Shown here: in pieces, positions 48,651 through 57,507 of the stretch | Layout: each line of letters begins with the position of its first letter | Numbering within the stretch: the stretch's first letter is position 1 | Assembly: GCA_013112535.1 (NCBI GenBank) | Contig: JABFGI010000005.1 | Location: 120,603-184,602, forward strand | Length of the DNA: 64,000 nt | Reading direction: 5' to 3' | Source: Pseudomonadota bacterium | Lineage (GTDB): Bacteria; Pseudomonadota; Gammaproteobacteria; Eutrophobiales; Eutrophobiaceae | Program-made: the position numbers and the translations under genes | Notes under the pieces: generated by a model | The model's database searches: none | What the model was told of the DNA's origin: nothing | What the model saw: only the letters and a program-made list of their open reading frames with translations

Positions 48651-49337
48651 TTACTTCCCGGGCACATTGCCCCACAAATATTTATGCAGTTGAAGTTGCA
48701 TTCGAACATTCAATTTGTCTTCCAGGATCCAGTTGGCTAATTGTGTCGAATTTTGTAATTCATGCGCGGGTGAAAAAAGAACTTCACAATAATCAGTCAA
48801 ATTTAATTCATTAATCTTTTGTTTTGCCCATTCATAGTCTGCTTGATCACAGATGACAAACTTTAGCTGATCATCTTTGTTTAAATATTTAAAGTTTTCA
48901 AAATTGTTTTTACTTTCCTCCCCTGAAGCAGGCGTTTTGATGTCCACAATTTTCATCACTCGTTCATCAACATCAGCAATGTCAATGGCGCCACTGGTCT
49001 CCAATGAAACCTGAAAGCCTTCATCACATAATCTCGATAACAATTCATGACAGGTTCGTTGGGCCAGAGGCTCTCCACCCGTAACCGTTACGTGCCTTGT
49101 TCGATATTGGCTAATGTCATGAATAATATTATCAATAGACATTTTCTCGCCATCATGAAAAGCATAAGCGGTATCACAGTAGTGACAACGTAAAGGACAT
49201 CCGGTTAAACGAATAAAAATAGTTGGCAAACCGACCTTGGTTGATTCGCCTTGCAGGGAAAAAAAGATTTCATTAATACGTAACTCTGTCGACGCTGGCT
49301 TTTGTGTCGAAGAGTCAGGTTGAGCGTGCGGTTCCAT
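48651..49337 (-). CDS. queE: 7-carboxy-7-deazaguanine synthase
   Basis: Radical SAM enzyme converting 6-carboxytetrahydropterin to CDG. 228 residues. The cluster motif is TGCPLRCHYCDTAYAF near 47-62 (CxxxCxxC). FFSLQGES near 27, TVTGGEPLAQ near 84 and the C-terminal VRMQLQLHKYLWG match the family. An N-terminal extension of about 20 residues (Pro/Ser/Thr-rich) is variable. 1 bp after cpoB. Confidence 0.97.
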   Translation of the reverse strand: MEPHAQPDSSTQKPASTELRINEIFFSLQGESTKVGLPTIFIRLTGCPLRCHYCDTAYAFHDGEKMSIDNIIHDISQYRTRHVTVTGGEPLAQRTCHELLSRLCDEGFQVSLETSGAIDIADVDERVMKIVDIKTPASGEESKNNFENFKYLNKDDQLKFVICDQADYEWAKQKINELNLTDYCEVLFSPAHELQNSTQLANWILEDKLNVRMQLQLHKYLWGNVPGK

Positions 49338-49338
49338 T

Positions 49339-50199
49339 TCAGGTATTTGATTCTTTTTCAGAACCTATTTTTCTTAAACGTTCGTCGGCAAGTCTGGCTG
49401 CGGTTGTTCCAGGATATTGGGATTTAACTTTCTTAAGCGTTTTTTCAGCATCAGCAGCGTTACCCAATTCAGCATAACTATAACCAATCTTTAATAAGGC
49501 ATGAGATACTTTTTTACTGTCGGGAAATGTATTGAGTAATGTCTGGTATTCATTGATGGCCAGATCGTACTTTTGCATAACGTAATTAGCTTCACCAATC
49601 CAATACTGTGCATTATCAGAAAATGGAGAATTCGGGTAGTCAATTAAAAATGCTTTAAACGCAGCAAGCGCCTGATCGTATTGTGATTCTTTAAGTAGCT
49701 TAAAGGCTTTTTGATAGACCGCTTCTGCTTTTGCGGGGTCAGCCGGTTCTTTTGCTTCGCTGTCAGGCTCAGCTGAAGTTGTATTTGTTTTTGCTGTTGT
49801 ATTTTCGGTTTCTGTAATGCTTTCCTGGGTTGTTTCAGGCTCTGCTACAGTTGATGTAGCATCAATGCTCGTTGTTGATTTATTCGATTCAATACGTTGC
49901 AAACGATTGTCTACATCGGTATATAAATCACGTTGCCTTTGTTTTAATTGCTCAATGGTATGTGTTTGAACCTCTATCTGGCCACGTAATGTACTGACTT
50001 CTGTTTTTAGCGATTCCAGTAATTCCAGCATATCAAGCAAGGCGCTGTTATTGATTGCTTTTTCGACTTTTGCAAGGCGAGCATTCAGATCCTGTGTTAT
50101 TGGTTCAAAAACAGGGGCCTCGCTTTCAGTGGTTTTCGTGTCTCCTGCCAGTGCTATATTAAAGATAAAAAAGCTTGTTAGAAAAATAAAAAGTCGCAT
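49339..50199 (-). CDS. cpoB: Cell division coordinator CpoB
   Basis: 286 residues. The signal peptide is MRLFIFLTSFFIFNIALA (cut near 18). A trimerising coiled coil runs about 40-105 (LDMLELLESLKTEVSTL...QLKQRQRDL). A Thr/Glu-rich linker spans about 110-155, and TPR repeats span about 160-280 (AEAVYQKAFKLLKESQYDQALAAFKAFL, two more after it). CpoB links TolA to PBP1B during constriction in E. coli. It follows pal, as usual. Confidence 0.94.
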   Translation of the reverse strand: MRLFIFLTSFFIFNIALAGDTKTTESEAPVFEPITQDLNARLAKVEKAINNSALLDMLELLESLKTEVSTLRGQIEVQTHTIEQLKQRQRDLYTDVDNRLQRIESNKSTTSIDATSTVAEPETTQESITETENTTAKTNTTSAEPDSEAKEPADPAKAEAVYQKAFKLLKESQYDQALAAFKAFLIDYPNSPFSDNAQYWIGEANYVMQKYDLAINEYQTLLNTFPDSKKVSHALLKIGYSYAELGNAADAEKTLKKVKSQYPGTTAARLADERLRKIGSEKESNT

Positions 50200-50219
50200 A
50201 CATATAAAACCGTTAATAA

Positions 50220-50756
50220 TTAATAAAGAATTTCAACACGCCGATTCTGTTGCCATGCCGCCTCATCATGTCCCTCAATCGCAGGGCGTTCTTCGCCATA
50301 ACTGACTAACCTGATTTGGCCGGATGACGCACCAAGAATCAACATTTGTTGTTTCACAGCCAATGCTCGACTCTCACCCAGAGCCAGATTGTATTCACGT
50401 GACCCGCGTTCATCAGCATGTCCTTCTAATGTAATCGTCGTTGAAGGGTTCTGGCTAAGATAAGCCGCATGTGCTTCAATTGTTGAACGGTATTCCGAGC
50501 TGATTTCGTTACTGTTATATTCGAAATAAATGATGCGAACTGATAAAGGACTTTGCGGATCATCAAGAGCATATATTGAAGTAGAGCCATCATCTGTACC
50601 ATAAGTCTGGGCGCCGCTGTCTTCCGTTGTTTCAGTGCTGGCGGAACTGGTACTCAGGTCTTCAACAGTAACCGGTTCTTCCTCCTTAACTTGGGCACTT
50701 TCACAGCCAAAAAGCAGGCCAGCTAAACTTAATACAAGTAATAGACGGATAGACAT
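50220..50756 (-). CDS. pal: Peptidoglycan-associated lipoprotein Pal
   Basis: 178 residues from ATG 50756 (AAGGAGA upstream). The lipobox LLFGC puts the lipidated cysteine at 18. A Ser/Thr/Glu linker leads to the OmpA-like domain with IYFEYNSNEIS near 80 and LEGHADERGSREYNLALGESRA near 110-131, which binds murein. Outer-membrane partner of TolB in the Tol-Pal envelope-constriction machine. Confidence 0.97.
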   Translation of the reverse strand: MSIRLLLVLSLAGLLFGCESAQVKEEEPVTVEDLSTSSASTETTEDSGAQTYGTDDGSTSIYALDDPQSPLSVRIIYFEYNSNEISSEYRSTIEAHAAYLSQNPSTTITLEGHADERGSREYNLALGESRALAVKQQMLILGASSGQIRLVSYGEERPAIEGHDEAAWQQNRRVEILY

Positions 50757-50835
50757 AGTTTTTCTCCTTATCAGCATCTAAATTGGCTAATTAATTAAAC
50801 AGCATAACATTCAAAAGCCAGCCTTATAAAGCGGC

Positions 50836-52134
50836 TTATTTTAAAAAAGGACCCCATGCAGGTTCACGTACATCACCCTGTTGCAAGCCAAGGCGTTGAT
50901 GAACCTGTCCATCAGTCGAAACAGCCGCAAGTTGCCCGCCACGAACACCGGTGGTGGCATAAATAATCATGCCGCCATTGGGTGCAAAACTGGGTGATTC
51001 ATCCAAGCGTGCATCAGTTAATACATTAATACTGCTGTTTCTTAAATTGAGTAAACCAATACGATAAGAGCCGCCATCTAAACGATGAACTAATGTAATA
51101 AACTTTCCATCCGGTGAATATTCAGCTCGTGCATTGTATTTACCTTCAAAAGTAATTCGTTTGGCTTCACCGCCAGTGGCACTTATTTCATAGATTTGTG
51201 GGCCGCCACTTCTATCCGATGTAAATGCAATTTTTTGTCCACTGGGAGACCAATTCGGTTCGGTATCAATACCGCCATGACGCGTAAGTCGTCGTAGTGA
51301 TTTATCGCCAAGATTCATAATATAGATTTCAGTATTACCATCTTTAGATAAAGTCATCGCCAGACGAGTGCCGTCCGGTGACCAATCGGGTGAGCTGTTG
51401 ATGCCGGCAAATCCGGCAACGCGTTCTCTTTGACCGGTTAAAATATTTTGAACATAAATAGCAGAATTTTTTCCTTCAAAAGAAACATAGGCGATCATCT
51501 TGCCATCAGGTGACCAGGAAGGAGACAGTATTGGTTCCGGTGATTCCAGTAATACCTGTGCATTATGACCATCTGCATCAGCTATTTGTAATGCATGGAC
51601 TTTTTTACCTTTCTGTTTATTGACCGTGATATAAGCCACACGAGTATCAAATGCGCCGGGTATACCGGTCAGTTTTTCGAAAATGATGTCACTAATTTGA
51701 TGTGCAGCCCGGCGAAGTAAATCGGGCTTGGCTGGAATACGGAAACCAGCGATTTGTTTGCCGCGATAAATATCAATTAAGCGAAAACTGACATCATAAT
51801 CTCCATTATCTGTCAGGCTAAGTTTACCGATAAGAATATTTTCCATACCCAGTTTGCGCCAGTCACCAAAGTTAATAGCATCATATTCACTGGGCCGTTG
51901 CGGTAAATCCTGCTCATCCATTACATCAAAGCGGCCACTACGTTGCAGGTCCTCACTAATAATTGAAGTTAAGTCGATTGGCGCAACGCTACTGGCCTGT
52001 GACCAGCCAAAAGGAACGATGGCGATTGGTAAGGATTGTTCTATGCCCTGTGTAATTTTAATATCTAGCACAGCGTGTGTTTGTGTCGTTAAAAACAAAC
52101 AACTAATAATTAATAATCTAAAAAAGAGTTTCAT
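50836..52134 (-). CDS. tolB: Tol-Pal system protein TolB
   Basis: 432 residues from ATG 52134. The signal peptide MKLFFRLLIISCLFLTTQTHA supports this start; an upstream TTG (52170) would add 12 residues and overlap tolA. N-terminal domain to about 160, then a six-bladed WD40-like propeller with repeated SPDG motifs (SWSPDGKMIAYVSFEG, DWSPDGTRLAMTLSKDG, NWSPSGQKIAFTSDRSG, EYSPDGKFITLVH). Periplasmic. It binds Pal. Confidence 0.97.
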   Translation of the reverse strand: MKLFFRLLIISCLFLTTQTHAVLDIKITQGIEQSLPIAIVPFGWSQASSVAPIDLTSIISEDLQRSGRFDVMDEQDLPQRPSEYDAINFGDWRKLGMENILIGKLSLTDNGDYDVSFRLIDIYRGKQIAGFRIPAKPDLLRRAAHQISDIIFEKLTGIPGAFDTRVAYITVNKQKGKKVHALQIADADGHNAQVLLESPEPILSPSWSPDGKMIAYVSFEGKNSAIYVQNILTGQRERVAGFAGINSSPDWSPDGTRLAMTLSKDGNTEIYIMNLGDKSLRRLTRHGGIDTEPNWSPSGQKIAFTSDRSGGPQIYEISATGGEAKRITFEGKYNARAEYSPDGKFITLVHRLDGGSYRIGLLNLRNSSINVLTDARLDESPSFAPNGGMIIYATTGVRGGQLAAVSTDGQVHQRLGLQQGDVREPAWGPFLK

Positions 52135-52159
52135 GTGATGTTCTATCCTGATCGTTATC

Positions 52160-53086
52160 TTATGGCTCAAATGTGAATCTTATATTACGCATCTTTTCAA
52201 ACAGTCTCGTTTCGTCCGGTACAGGTAATGGCGAAGATTTATATACAGCATCCTCAGCTCGTTTATCAAATAAATCATTGCCGCTCGATTTTACTATCGT
52301 TGCTTCGACTACTTTACCTCCTTCAATCATTCTGATCAGGATGATACAAGATAATCCCTCTTCTAAACCGAGTCGGTTAAATTTATTTTCGATCGATCTG
52401 GCTATCATTAGCTGATATTTCTGTATTTCTGATAAATCATGTTGTTCTTGTGACGCTCTTTGTTCTGCTTCAAGTTCTTCCTGTAATGCCTTTTCGCGCG
52501 CTTTTCGTTCGGCTTCTTCCTTCGCTTTACGTTTTTTCTCTTCTTCCTTTTTCCTTTTTTCTTCCTCTAGTTGTTTCTGTTCAGCTTCTTTCTTTTTACG
52601 ATCTTCTTCCTGTTTTTTCTTCTCGGCATCACGCTTTTTCTTTTCTTCAGCTTCTTTTTTCTTTTTCTCTTCTACGAGTTTTTTCTTCTTCTCAAGTTCC
52701 TTTTTTTCGTTTTCCAGTTTTTTCAGGCGTAACTTTTCTTCTTTCAGCTTTTTCTGTTCGAGCTTTTTTTTCTTTTTAATGTCATTTAGTTTCTTTTTTT
52801 CGTTTTCCAGCTTCTTTTTAATTTCAGCTTCTTTTTTATCCAGTTCTTTTTTTCGTTTTATGTCTTCAGCTTTTTTCGCCTCTTCTTTTTCCTTTAAACG
52901 TTTAAGCTCTTTCTCAACCTGATTTTTATCAATAGCTGCCGCTTTAACAATATTCACCATTGGCTTTGGTGGTGGCGTTGGTCTGGAAGAAAAATTAAAA
53001 CTGAATACAAGCACGACACCTATTACAAGGTGTAGAGCAAGGGATAACGAGAATGACCGGGAAGTCAGGGACCAATTTTCGCGCAT
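52160..53086 (-). CDS. tolA: Tol-Pal system protein TolA
   Basis: 308 residues. The N-terminal membrane anchor (LSLALHLVIGVVLVFSF near 12-28) has the SHLS-like helix for TolQR contact. A long Lys/Glu/Ala helical rod (about 50-220, KKEAEEKKKRDAEKKKQEED...) spans the periplasm. The C-terminal domain (about 225-308) has ILIRMIEGGKVVEATIVKSSGND and DKRAEDAVYKSSPLPVP. The repetitive rod explains the pyrimidine-rich + strand at 52450-52900. Confidence 0.95.
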   Translation of the reverse strand: MRENWSLTSRSFSLSLALHLVIGVVLVFSFNFSSRPTPPPKPMVNIVKAAAIDKNQVEKELKRLKEKEEAKKAEDIKRKKELDKKEAEIKKKLENEKKKLNDIKKKKKLEQKKLKEEKLRLKKLENEKKELEKKKKLVEEKKKKEAEEKKKRDAEKKKQEEDRKKKEAEQKQLEEEKRKKEEEKKRKAKEEAERKAREKALQEELEAEQRASQEQHDLSEIQKYQLMIARSIENKFNRLGLEEGLSCIILIRMIEGGKVVEATIVKSSGNDLFDKRAEDAVYKSSPLPVPDETRLFEKMRNIRFTFEP

Positions 53087-53089
53087 AGA

Positions 53090-53512
53090 TTATTTTTCGG
53101 GAGGATCGGTCATCATGCCGACAGAAGGTGCACCGGCGCGTTGAAGTAAAGACATCGCCTGCACCACCTGTCCATAAGGAACATTGGCATCACCACCTAT
53201 AAGAACAGGTATGCCTGGTTGATATTTTAGTAAGGCGCTAACGCGATTAACCAGTACTTCCGCTGATACCGGTTTATCCTGATTATCGCCATAGTTGATA
53301 AAAAAGTTTCCGTCTTTATCGATATTAACAATGACCGGTTCTTTTTCATTTGGCGGCAGCGGTTCAGAATCAGTTTGTGGTAAATCAACTTTAATGCCCT
53401 GGCTTAATAGCGGTGCTGTTACCATAAATATAATAAGCAAAACCAGCATCACATCAATGTATGGTACGACATTGATTTCAGACATCGGACGTTTTTTAAT
53501 TCGTTGTCGCAT
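53090..53512 (-). CDS. tolR: Tol-Pal system protein TolR
   Basis: 140 residues. One membrane segment with the functional Asp: NVVPYIDVMLVLLIIFMVTAPL near 16-37. The ExbD/TolR periplasmic domain follows, ending in IGGDANVPYGQVVQAMSLLQRAGAPSVGMMT. It uses the proton-motive force with TolQ to energise TolA. 3 bp before tolA. Confidence 0.97.
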   Translation of the reverse strand: MRQRIKKRPMSEINVVPYIDVMLVLLIIFMVTAPLLSQGIKVDLPQTDSEPLPPNEKEPVIVNIDKDGNFFINYGDNQDKPVSAEVLVNRVSALLKYQPGIPVLIGGDANVPYGQVVQAMSLLQRAGAPSVGMMTDPPEK

Positions 53513-53536
53513 TCTATATAGTAATTACGCTTTATT

Positions 53537-54211
53537 TTATGAGTGAGCGTGTCGATGCAAGATAGAAGAAAATTCTTCCATAAAGTTATCGTAACGGTTG
53601 ATCAATCTTTCTACATCATAGGAATAGCGGTTATAAGCGACAACTGCAGGAATTGCAGCAAATAAACCCATTGCCGTTGCAACCAAAGCTTCACTAATAC
53701 CCGGAGCAACCATCGCAATCGTCGCTTGTTGTACAGTGCCCAATGCTCGAAAGCTGTTCATGATGCCCCAGACTGTTCCGAATAAACCGACATAAGGACT
53801 GGTAGAACCGACCGTTGCCAGAAAAGACAGATTGGTTTCGAGATAATCCATTTCCTTGTTCATGGCGATACGCATGGAACGTTGCGCGCCATCAAGTACG
53901 GCTTCAGCGTCTATCTTTTCCTGTTTGTTTAAACGAACAAATTCTTTAAAACCGGCTTCAAATATTTTTTCCATACCGCTCGGTTGATGATGGCTGCTGG
54001 AAATATTTGTATATAAAGGACTGAGATCTTCAACTGACCAGAATTGATCTTCAAAGTCTTCAGCATCATTTTTCGCTTGTTTCAGAATGATTCTTTTCTT
54101 AATAATCATTGTCCACGAGATGACAGATGCTGTGATCAGAATCAGCATCACAAGCTGTACCACTAAACTGGCATTTAATATGAGATCAATAATTGAATGA
54201 TCAGTGCTCAT
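53537..54211 (-). CDS. tolQ: Tol-Pal system protein TolQ
   Basis: 224 residues, MotA/TolQ/ExbB family with three membrane segments (about 12-35, 130-155, 170-195). Conserved LATVGSTSPYVGLFGTVWGIMNSF near 128-151 and ISEALVATAMGLFAAIPAVVAYNRY near 172-196. The start overlaps the ybgC 3' end by 11 bp. Confidence 0.97.
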   Translation of the reverse strand: MSTDHSIIDLILNASLVVQLVMLILITASVISWTMIIKKRIILKQAKNDAEDFEDQFWSVEDLSPLYTNISSSHHQPSGMEKIFEAGFKEFVRLNKQEKIDAEAVLDGAQRSMRIAMNKEMDYLETNLSFLATVGSTSPYVGLFGTVWGIMNSFRALGTVQQATIAMVAPGISEALVATAMGLFAAIPAVVAYNRYSYDVERLINRYDNFMEEFSSILHRHAHS

Positions 54212-54626
54212 AAACTTGGCTTCCTTTATTTAATTCTGATAATAATGCTTCAGGCATTGGCGCTGCTTTCAATGTTGTTGCGTTTAAACAGGCAACTTTA
54301 ACTTCAGCCTGAGTCAATAATTCATCTTTATTATTTTTAATAAACTGTTGAAATGTGATGCTGGCACCACGATGATTTAATAATGTTGAAGTGACGGTAA
54401 GCAAATCATCAAGTCGTCCGGGTCTTTTATAATCAATGGTTACGTTCTTCACAGCGAATATTAATCCATATTCATTAATTAGCTGTTCATGTTCAAAACC
54501 AACACTACGCAACCATTCAGTACGAGCACGTTCCATGTATTTTAAATAATTTGCGTAGAAAACAACGCCACCGGCATCGGTATCTTCATAGTAGACTCGC
54601 ACTTGCCATTTAAATTCTGCGCTCAT
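54201..54626 (-). CDS. ybgC: Acyl-CoA thioesterase YbgC
   Basis: 141 residues, hotdog fold. The catalytic Asp is in VYYEDTDAGGVVFYANYLKYMERARTEWL near 11-40. Conserved partner of the tol operon. Hydrolyses acyl-CoA in vitro; the cellular role is probably in phospholipid handling. 18 bp separate it from the ruvB stop. Confidence 0.96.
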   Translation of the reverse strand: MSAEFKWQVRVYYEDTDAGGVVFYANYLKYMERARTEWLRSVGFEHEQLINEYGLIFAVKNVTIDYKRPGRLDDLLTVTSTLLNHRGASITFQQFIKNNKDELLTQAEVKVACLNATTLKAAPMPEALLSELNKGSQVYEH

Positions 54627-54644
54627 TTAAAATAGACTTTTATA

Positions 54645-55691
54645 TCACTCTGTAGTGTCGTTAAACAAATCATTTTCTGTCATTAGATCTTTAGGAACAT
54701 CCAGACCAAAATGTAACCAGGCTGTCTTTGTTGCAATTCGGCCTCTTGATGTGCGCATTAAAAAACCCTGTTGGATTAAATAAGGTTCGAGTACATCTTC
54801 TATGGTGTCGCGTTCTTCACTAATAGCGGCAGCAAGACTGTCGACACCTACCGGGCCGCCATCAAATTTTTGTAATATGGCGAGCAATAGTTTGCGATCC
54901 ATCATATCAAAGCCATGCGCATCAACATTTAGCATATCCAGTGCCCGTGACGAGATATCACCGGTAATTACACCATCACCTTTTACCTGGGCATAATCAC
55001 GCACACGCCGCAATAAACGGTTAGCAATTCGCGGGGTACCACGAGAACGGGCGGCAATTTCACCCGCACCTTTGGCTTCAATCTTGACGTCGAGAATATT
55101 AGCTGAACGGATCACAATTTCGCCGAGTTCTTCCGGTGAATAAAACTCAAGTCGTTGCACAATGCCAAAGCGATCACGCAAGGGAGAGGTAAGTAATCCG
55201 GCACGTGTTGTTGCCCCAACCAGGGTAAATGGCGGTACATCAAGCTTGATAGCTCTTGCTGCCGGTCCTTCGCCGATCATAATATCGATTTGATAATCTT
55301 CCATTGCCGGATACAGGACTTCTTCAACGACAGCGCCGAGCCGGTGTATCTCATCTATAAACAAGACGTCATGTGGTTCAAGATTAGTCAATAAGGCGGC
55401 CAGATCGCCGGGGCGTTCCAGTACCGGACCAGACGTTTGTCGCATATTAACGCCCATTTCATTGGCAATAATGTGTGCCAGCGTTGTTTTGCCTAAACCG
55501 GGAGGGCCAAAGATTAATACATGATCCAATGATTCAGCGCGTTGACGTGCTGCACCGATAAAAATGTCCATTTGCTCATGCACAGAGGTCTGGCCAAGGT
55601 AATCCTGCAAACGTTTTGGACGCAGGGCATTATCAGCAACATCATCTTCGGCTGAATTTTGGGGTGAAATGACTTCGTTTGGTTCGACCAT
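54645..55691 (-). CDS. ruvB: Holliday junction branch migration ATPase RuvB
   Basis: 348 residues, AAA+ motor. Walker [18 protein letters not shown] near 63-79, Walker B FIDEIHRL near 116, sensor [19 protein letters not shown] near 163, and a C-terminal winged helix with [19 protein letters not shown]. It is separated from ruvA by about 1.8 kb that holds two other genes, which is unusual because ruvA and ruvB normally abut. It leads the ybgC-tol series. Confidence 0.98.
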   Translation of the reverse strand: MVEPNEVISPQNSAEDDVADNALRPKRLQDYLGQTSVHEQMDIFIGAARQRAESLDHVLIFGPPGLGKTTLAHIIANEMGVNMRQTSGPVLERPGDLAALLTNLEPHDVLFIDEIHRLGAVVEEVLYPAMEDYQIDIMIGEGPAARAIKLDVPPFTLVGATTRAGLLTSPLRDRFGIVQRLEFYSPEELGEIVIRSANILDVKIEAKGAGEIAARSRGTPRIANRLLRRVRDYAQVKGDGVITGDISSRALDMLNVDAHGFDMMDRKLLLAILQKFDGGPVGVDSLAAAISEERDTIEDVLEPYLIQQGFLMRTSRGRIATKTAWLHFGLDVPKDLMTENDLFNDTTE

Positions 55692-56010
55692 GTTGGGTGC
55701 CTATTTTCCCTGTAAACGTATGAATAAGCTAGTCGGGTTTATGATTTCTATTCAATAACAAAAAAGTGGCAATGTTGTGATTAGAAAATGGAAAACTACT
55801 GATTATTAACTAAATTAAAAAGTCAAAATGCCTAACAGTTATATTTAACTACACAATATTGTCTTACACAGCATCTTATTTTTCAAAAAAGTAACTTTCA
55901 ATTAATTAGCAAATGGCGCATTTATCAGAATAAGGGCAAATATTGCATCTATACTAATTATTAACTGTCCTTCAGCGGACTCCTGAAATACATTTATAGG
56001 AGGACTTGCC
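55692..56010. other. 319-bp divergent spacer between ruvB and the 189-aa membrane protein gene
   Basis: No credible open reading frame. AT-rich. It contains a CTATACT element at 55949-55955, a small hairpin GTCC-TTCAGC-GGAC at 55967-55980, and a strong Shine-Dalgarno (AGGAGG, 55998-56003) for the rightward gene. CTCCT at 55980-55984 can pair with that Shine-Dalgarno. Confidence 0.6.
55949..55955 (+). promoter_or_regulatory. Possible sigma-S-type -10 element
   Basis: CTATACT is an exact match to the sigma-S/gearbox -10 core; no good -35 lies 16-18 bp upstream, which fits a sigma-S or weak promoter. It would drive the 189-aa membrane protein gene with a leader of about 50 nt. Inference from a short motif. 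Confidence 0.35.
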
Positions 56011-56580
56011 ATGAAATTACAACGACACTACTTAATTAGCGATAGCCTGGACGATTTAGAGACCTTTGAAAAACAATTGGAATCATCAGGCATTACCACC
56101 CCACAGATACATGTGCTCAGCCTGCACGATACTGAAATTGCACATCATGATCATATTAATTATGTTCAATCTTTTTTAAAAAAAGATGTCGTACATTCAA
56201 CTGAGCTGGGTGCTTTTGTAGGTCTATGTGTTGCTATTCTGTCTCTTGTTGTCGCCGATACGATGGGATGGACTAATACGGCAGCAGGCTGGACGCCTTT
56301 TATTTTCCTGGCAATCATACTGTTAGGTTTTTGTACCTGGGAAGGGGGCTTGATTGGTATGGAAAGACCAAATCACAACTTTGCACGATTTTCAGAAGCC
56401 CTGAAGAATGACCGGCATATATTGTTTATCGATCTCGAACCGAGTCAGGAAACTATATTGAAACGGTTTGTCCTGTTGCACCCACAAGTCGAATTAGCCG
56501 GGACAGGATCGGCAACGCCCAACTGGTTAATTGTGCTTGAAAATAGAATACCGAGGTTCTTTAAGCACACGTTTCCGTAG
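56011..56580 (+). CDS. Uncharacterised two-helix membrane protein
   Basis: 189 residues. N-terminal soluble part (RHYLISDSLDDLETFEKQLESSGITTPQIHVLS), then two hydrophobic segments (about 70-88 and 97-112) and a C-terminal soluble domain of about 75 residues (LIGMERPNHNFARFSEAL, ILFIDLEPSQETIL). I recognise it only as a small gammaproteobacterial family without known function. A strong AGGAGG precedes ATG 56011. It lies in the ruvA-ruvB gap, opposite in strand to everything around it. Confidence 0.7.
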   Translation: MKLQRHYLISDSLDDLETFEKQLESSGITTPQIHVLSLHDTEIAHHDHINYVQSFLKKDVVHSTELGAFVGLCVAILSLVVADTMGWTNTAAGWTPFIFLAIILLGFCTWEGGLIGMERPNHNFARFSEALKNDRHILFIDLEPSQETILKRFVLLHPQVELAGTGSATPNWLIVLENRIPRFFKHTFP

Positions 56581-56621
56581 CGCTTGTAGCAATTTGTGTC
56601 AGATGACTACACTTGTTAGTA

Positions 56622-57293
56622 CTATGACTCACAGGGAATTTTGAAGTCTATATGATAGTGCTCATCATGACGAACCCATGAACGTTTTTTTGAAAATTCA
56701 ATATTATTAAGCAAGTACTCGGCATACTTTGTTTTAAACAAATTGGGCTGAAGCTCTGGGTCAAAAATTACACGCCAAAGATCATAACCTCTGCGTTTTG
56801 TCTCTTTATGCAATGAAACAATATGAGCAGCCATTGCCTCAAAATCTATTTGATATTGCTTATATTTATTGTTTTGGCCAAATTCAATATTGTAACCAAA
56901 TTTATTTAAAGAGTTTGTTGGCAAATGAACAGACTTACCATTCTCGTTTACTACTGGCACCATGAAATCTACGGACAGACCATTTCTATGGGTTTTATGA
57001 GGTTTAAATTGCCCTCCTTCTTTAAAACCAGTTTCAGCGTACTTAAAAACTTTTTCAGGTTGTTCTATTTCAAGATTTTTGTAAGATGTCACTATAATAT
57101 TGCGCACTGCAGAGTGTGCGTATGTTCTACCTGCGATTCTGCCTATAGAACTGTAGCCCTCAAAGTTACTGCCACTCGAAGGTAATTTTATTCCATTCTT
57201 TAAGCTTCCATTGGAAGTAGTTCCGTAACATGTGCTTTCATTGCTCATCACAGATAGGGGCAATATAATCAATATTAATATTAAATACTTCAT
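56622..57293 (-). CDS. LAS-type metallopeptidase, MepA/M74-like
   Basis: 223 residues. Signal peptide MKYLILILIILPLSVMSN. The metal-binding motifs of the LAS fold are visible: HKTHRNGLSVDFMVP near 98-112 (His and Asp ligands) and WVRHDEHYHIDF near 206-217 (second His). Penicillin-insensitive murein endopeptidase MepA cuts the D-Ala-mDAP crosslink with this arrangement. The length is shorter than MepA (274) and the overall match is distant, so a murein or other peptide substrate is inference. It lies in the ruvA-ruvB gap, 24 bp from a large palindrome. Confidence 0.75.
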   Translation of the reverse strand: MKYLILILIILPLSVMSNESTCYGTTSNGSLKNGIKLPSSGSNFEGYSSIGRIAGRTYAHSAVRNIIVTSYKNLEIEQPEKVFKYAETGFKEGGQFKPHKTHRNGLSVDFMVPVVNENGKSVHLPTNSLNKFGYNIEFGQNNKYKQYQIDFEAMAAHIVSLHKETKRRGYDLWRVIFDPELQPNLFKTKYAEYLLNNIEFSKKRSWVRHDEHYHIDFKIPCES

Positions 57294-57317
57294 CTTCTCG
57301 CTGAGTGCTAACAGATT

Positions 57318-57344
57318 GTTTATAAGGAAGTGATCCTTATAAAC
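57318..57344. promoter_or_regulatory. Palindrome with 11-bp perfect arms upstream of the M74-like gene
   Basis: GTTTATAAGGA (57318-57328) and TCCTTATAAAC (57334-57344) are exact inverted repeats around a 5-nt centre (AGTGA). No T-run follows on either strand, so it is not a standard terminator. It ends 25 bp before the M74-like start, a plausible operator position. Confidence 0.55.
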
Positions 57345-57507
57345 ATTATTAATTGGTAGCCCGATTAATTTTTAGGGTTATTTGTGATGAAGGAGTAAGC
57401 GCTTGAATCTTAATTGATTTATCCATTCTATTGGTTTCCTTACTTCTGTTATACGGAATGCTTCCATATAATTATTTCAAATACAATCAGAGACTAAATT
57501 TAAACTC

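Noticed and set aside
52450..52779. Phe/Leu/Ser-rich frame on the + strand
   Set aside because: It is the complement of the TolA Lys/Glu helical rod, not a gene or a simple-sequence repeat.
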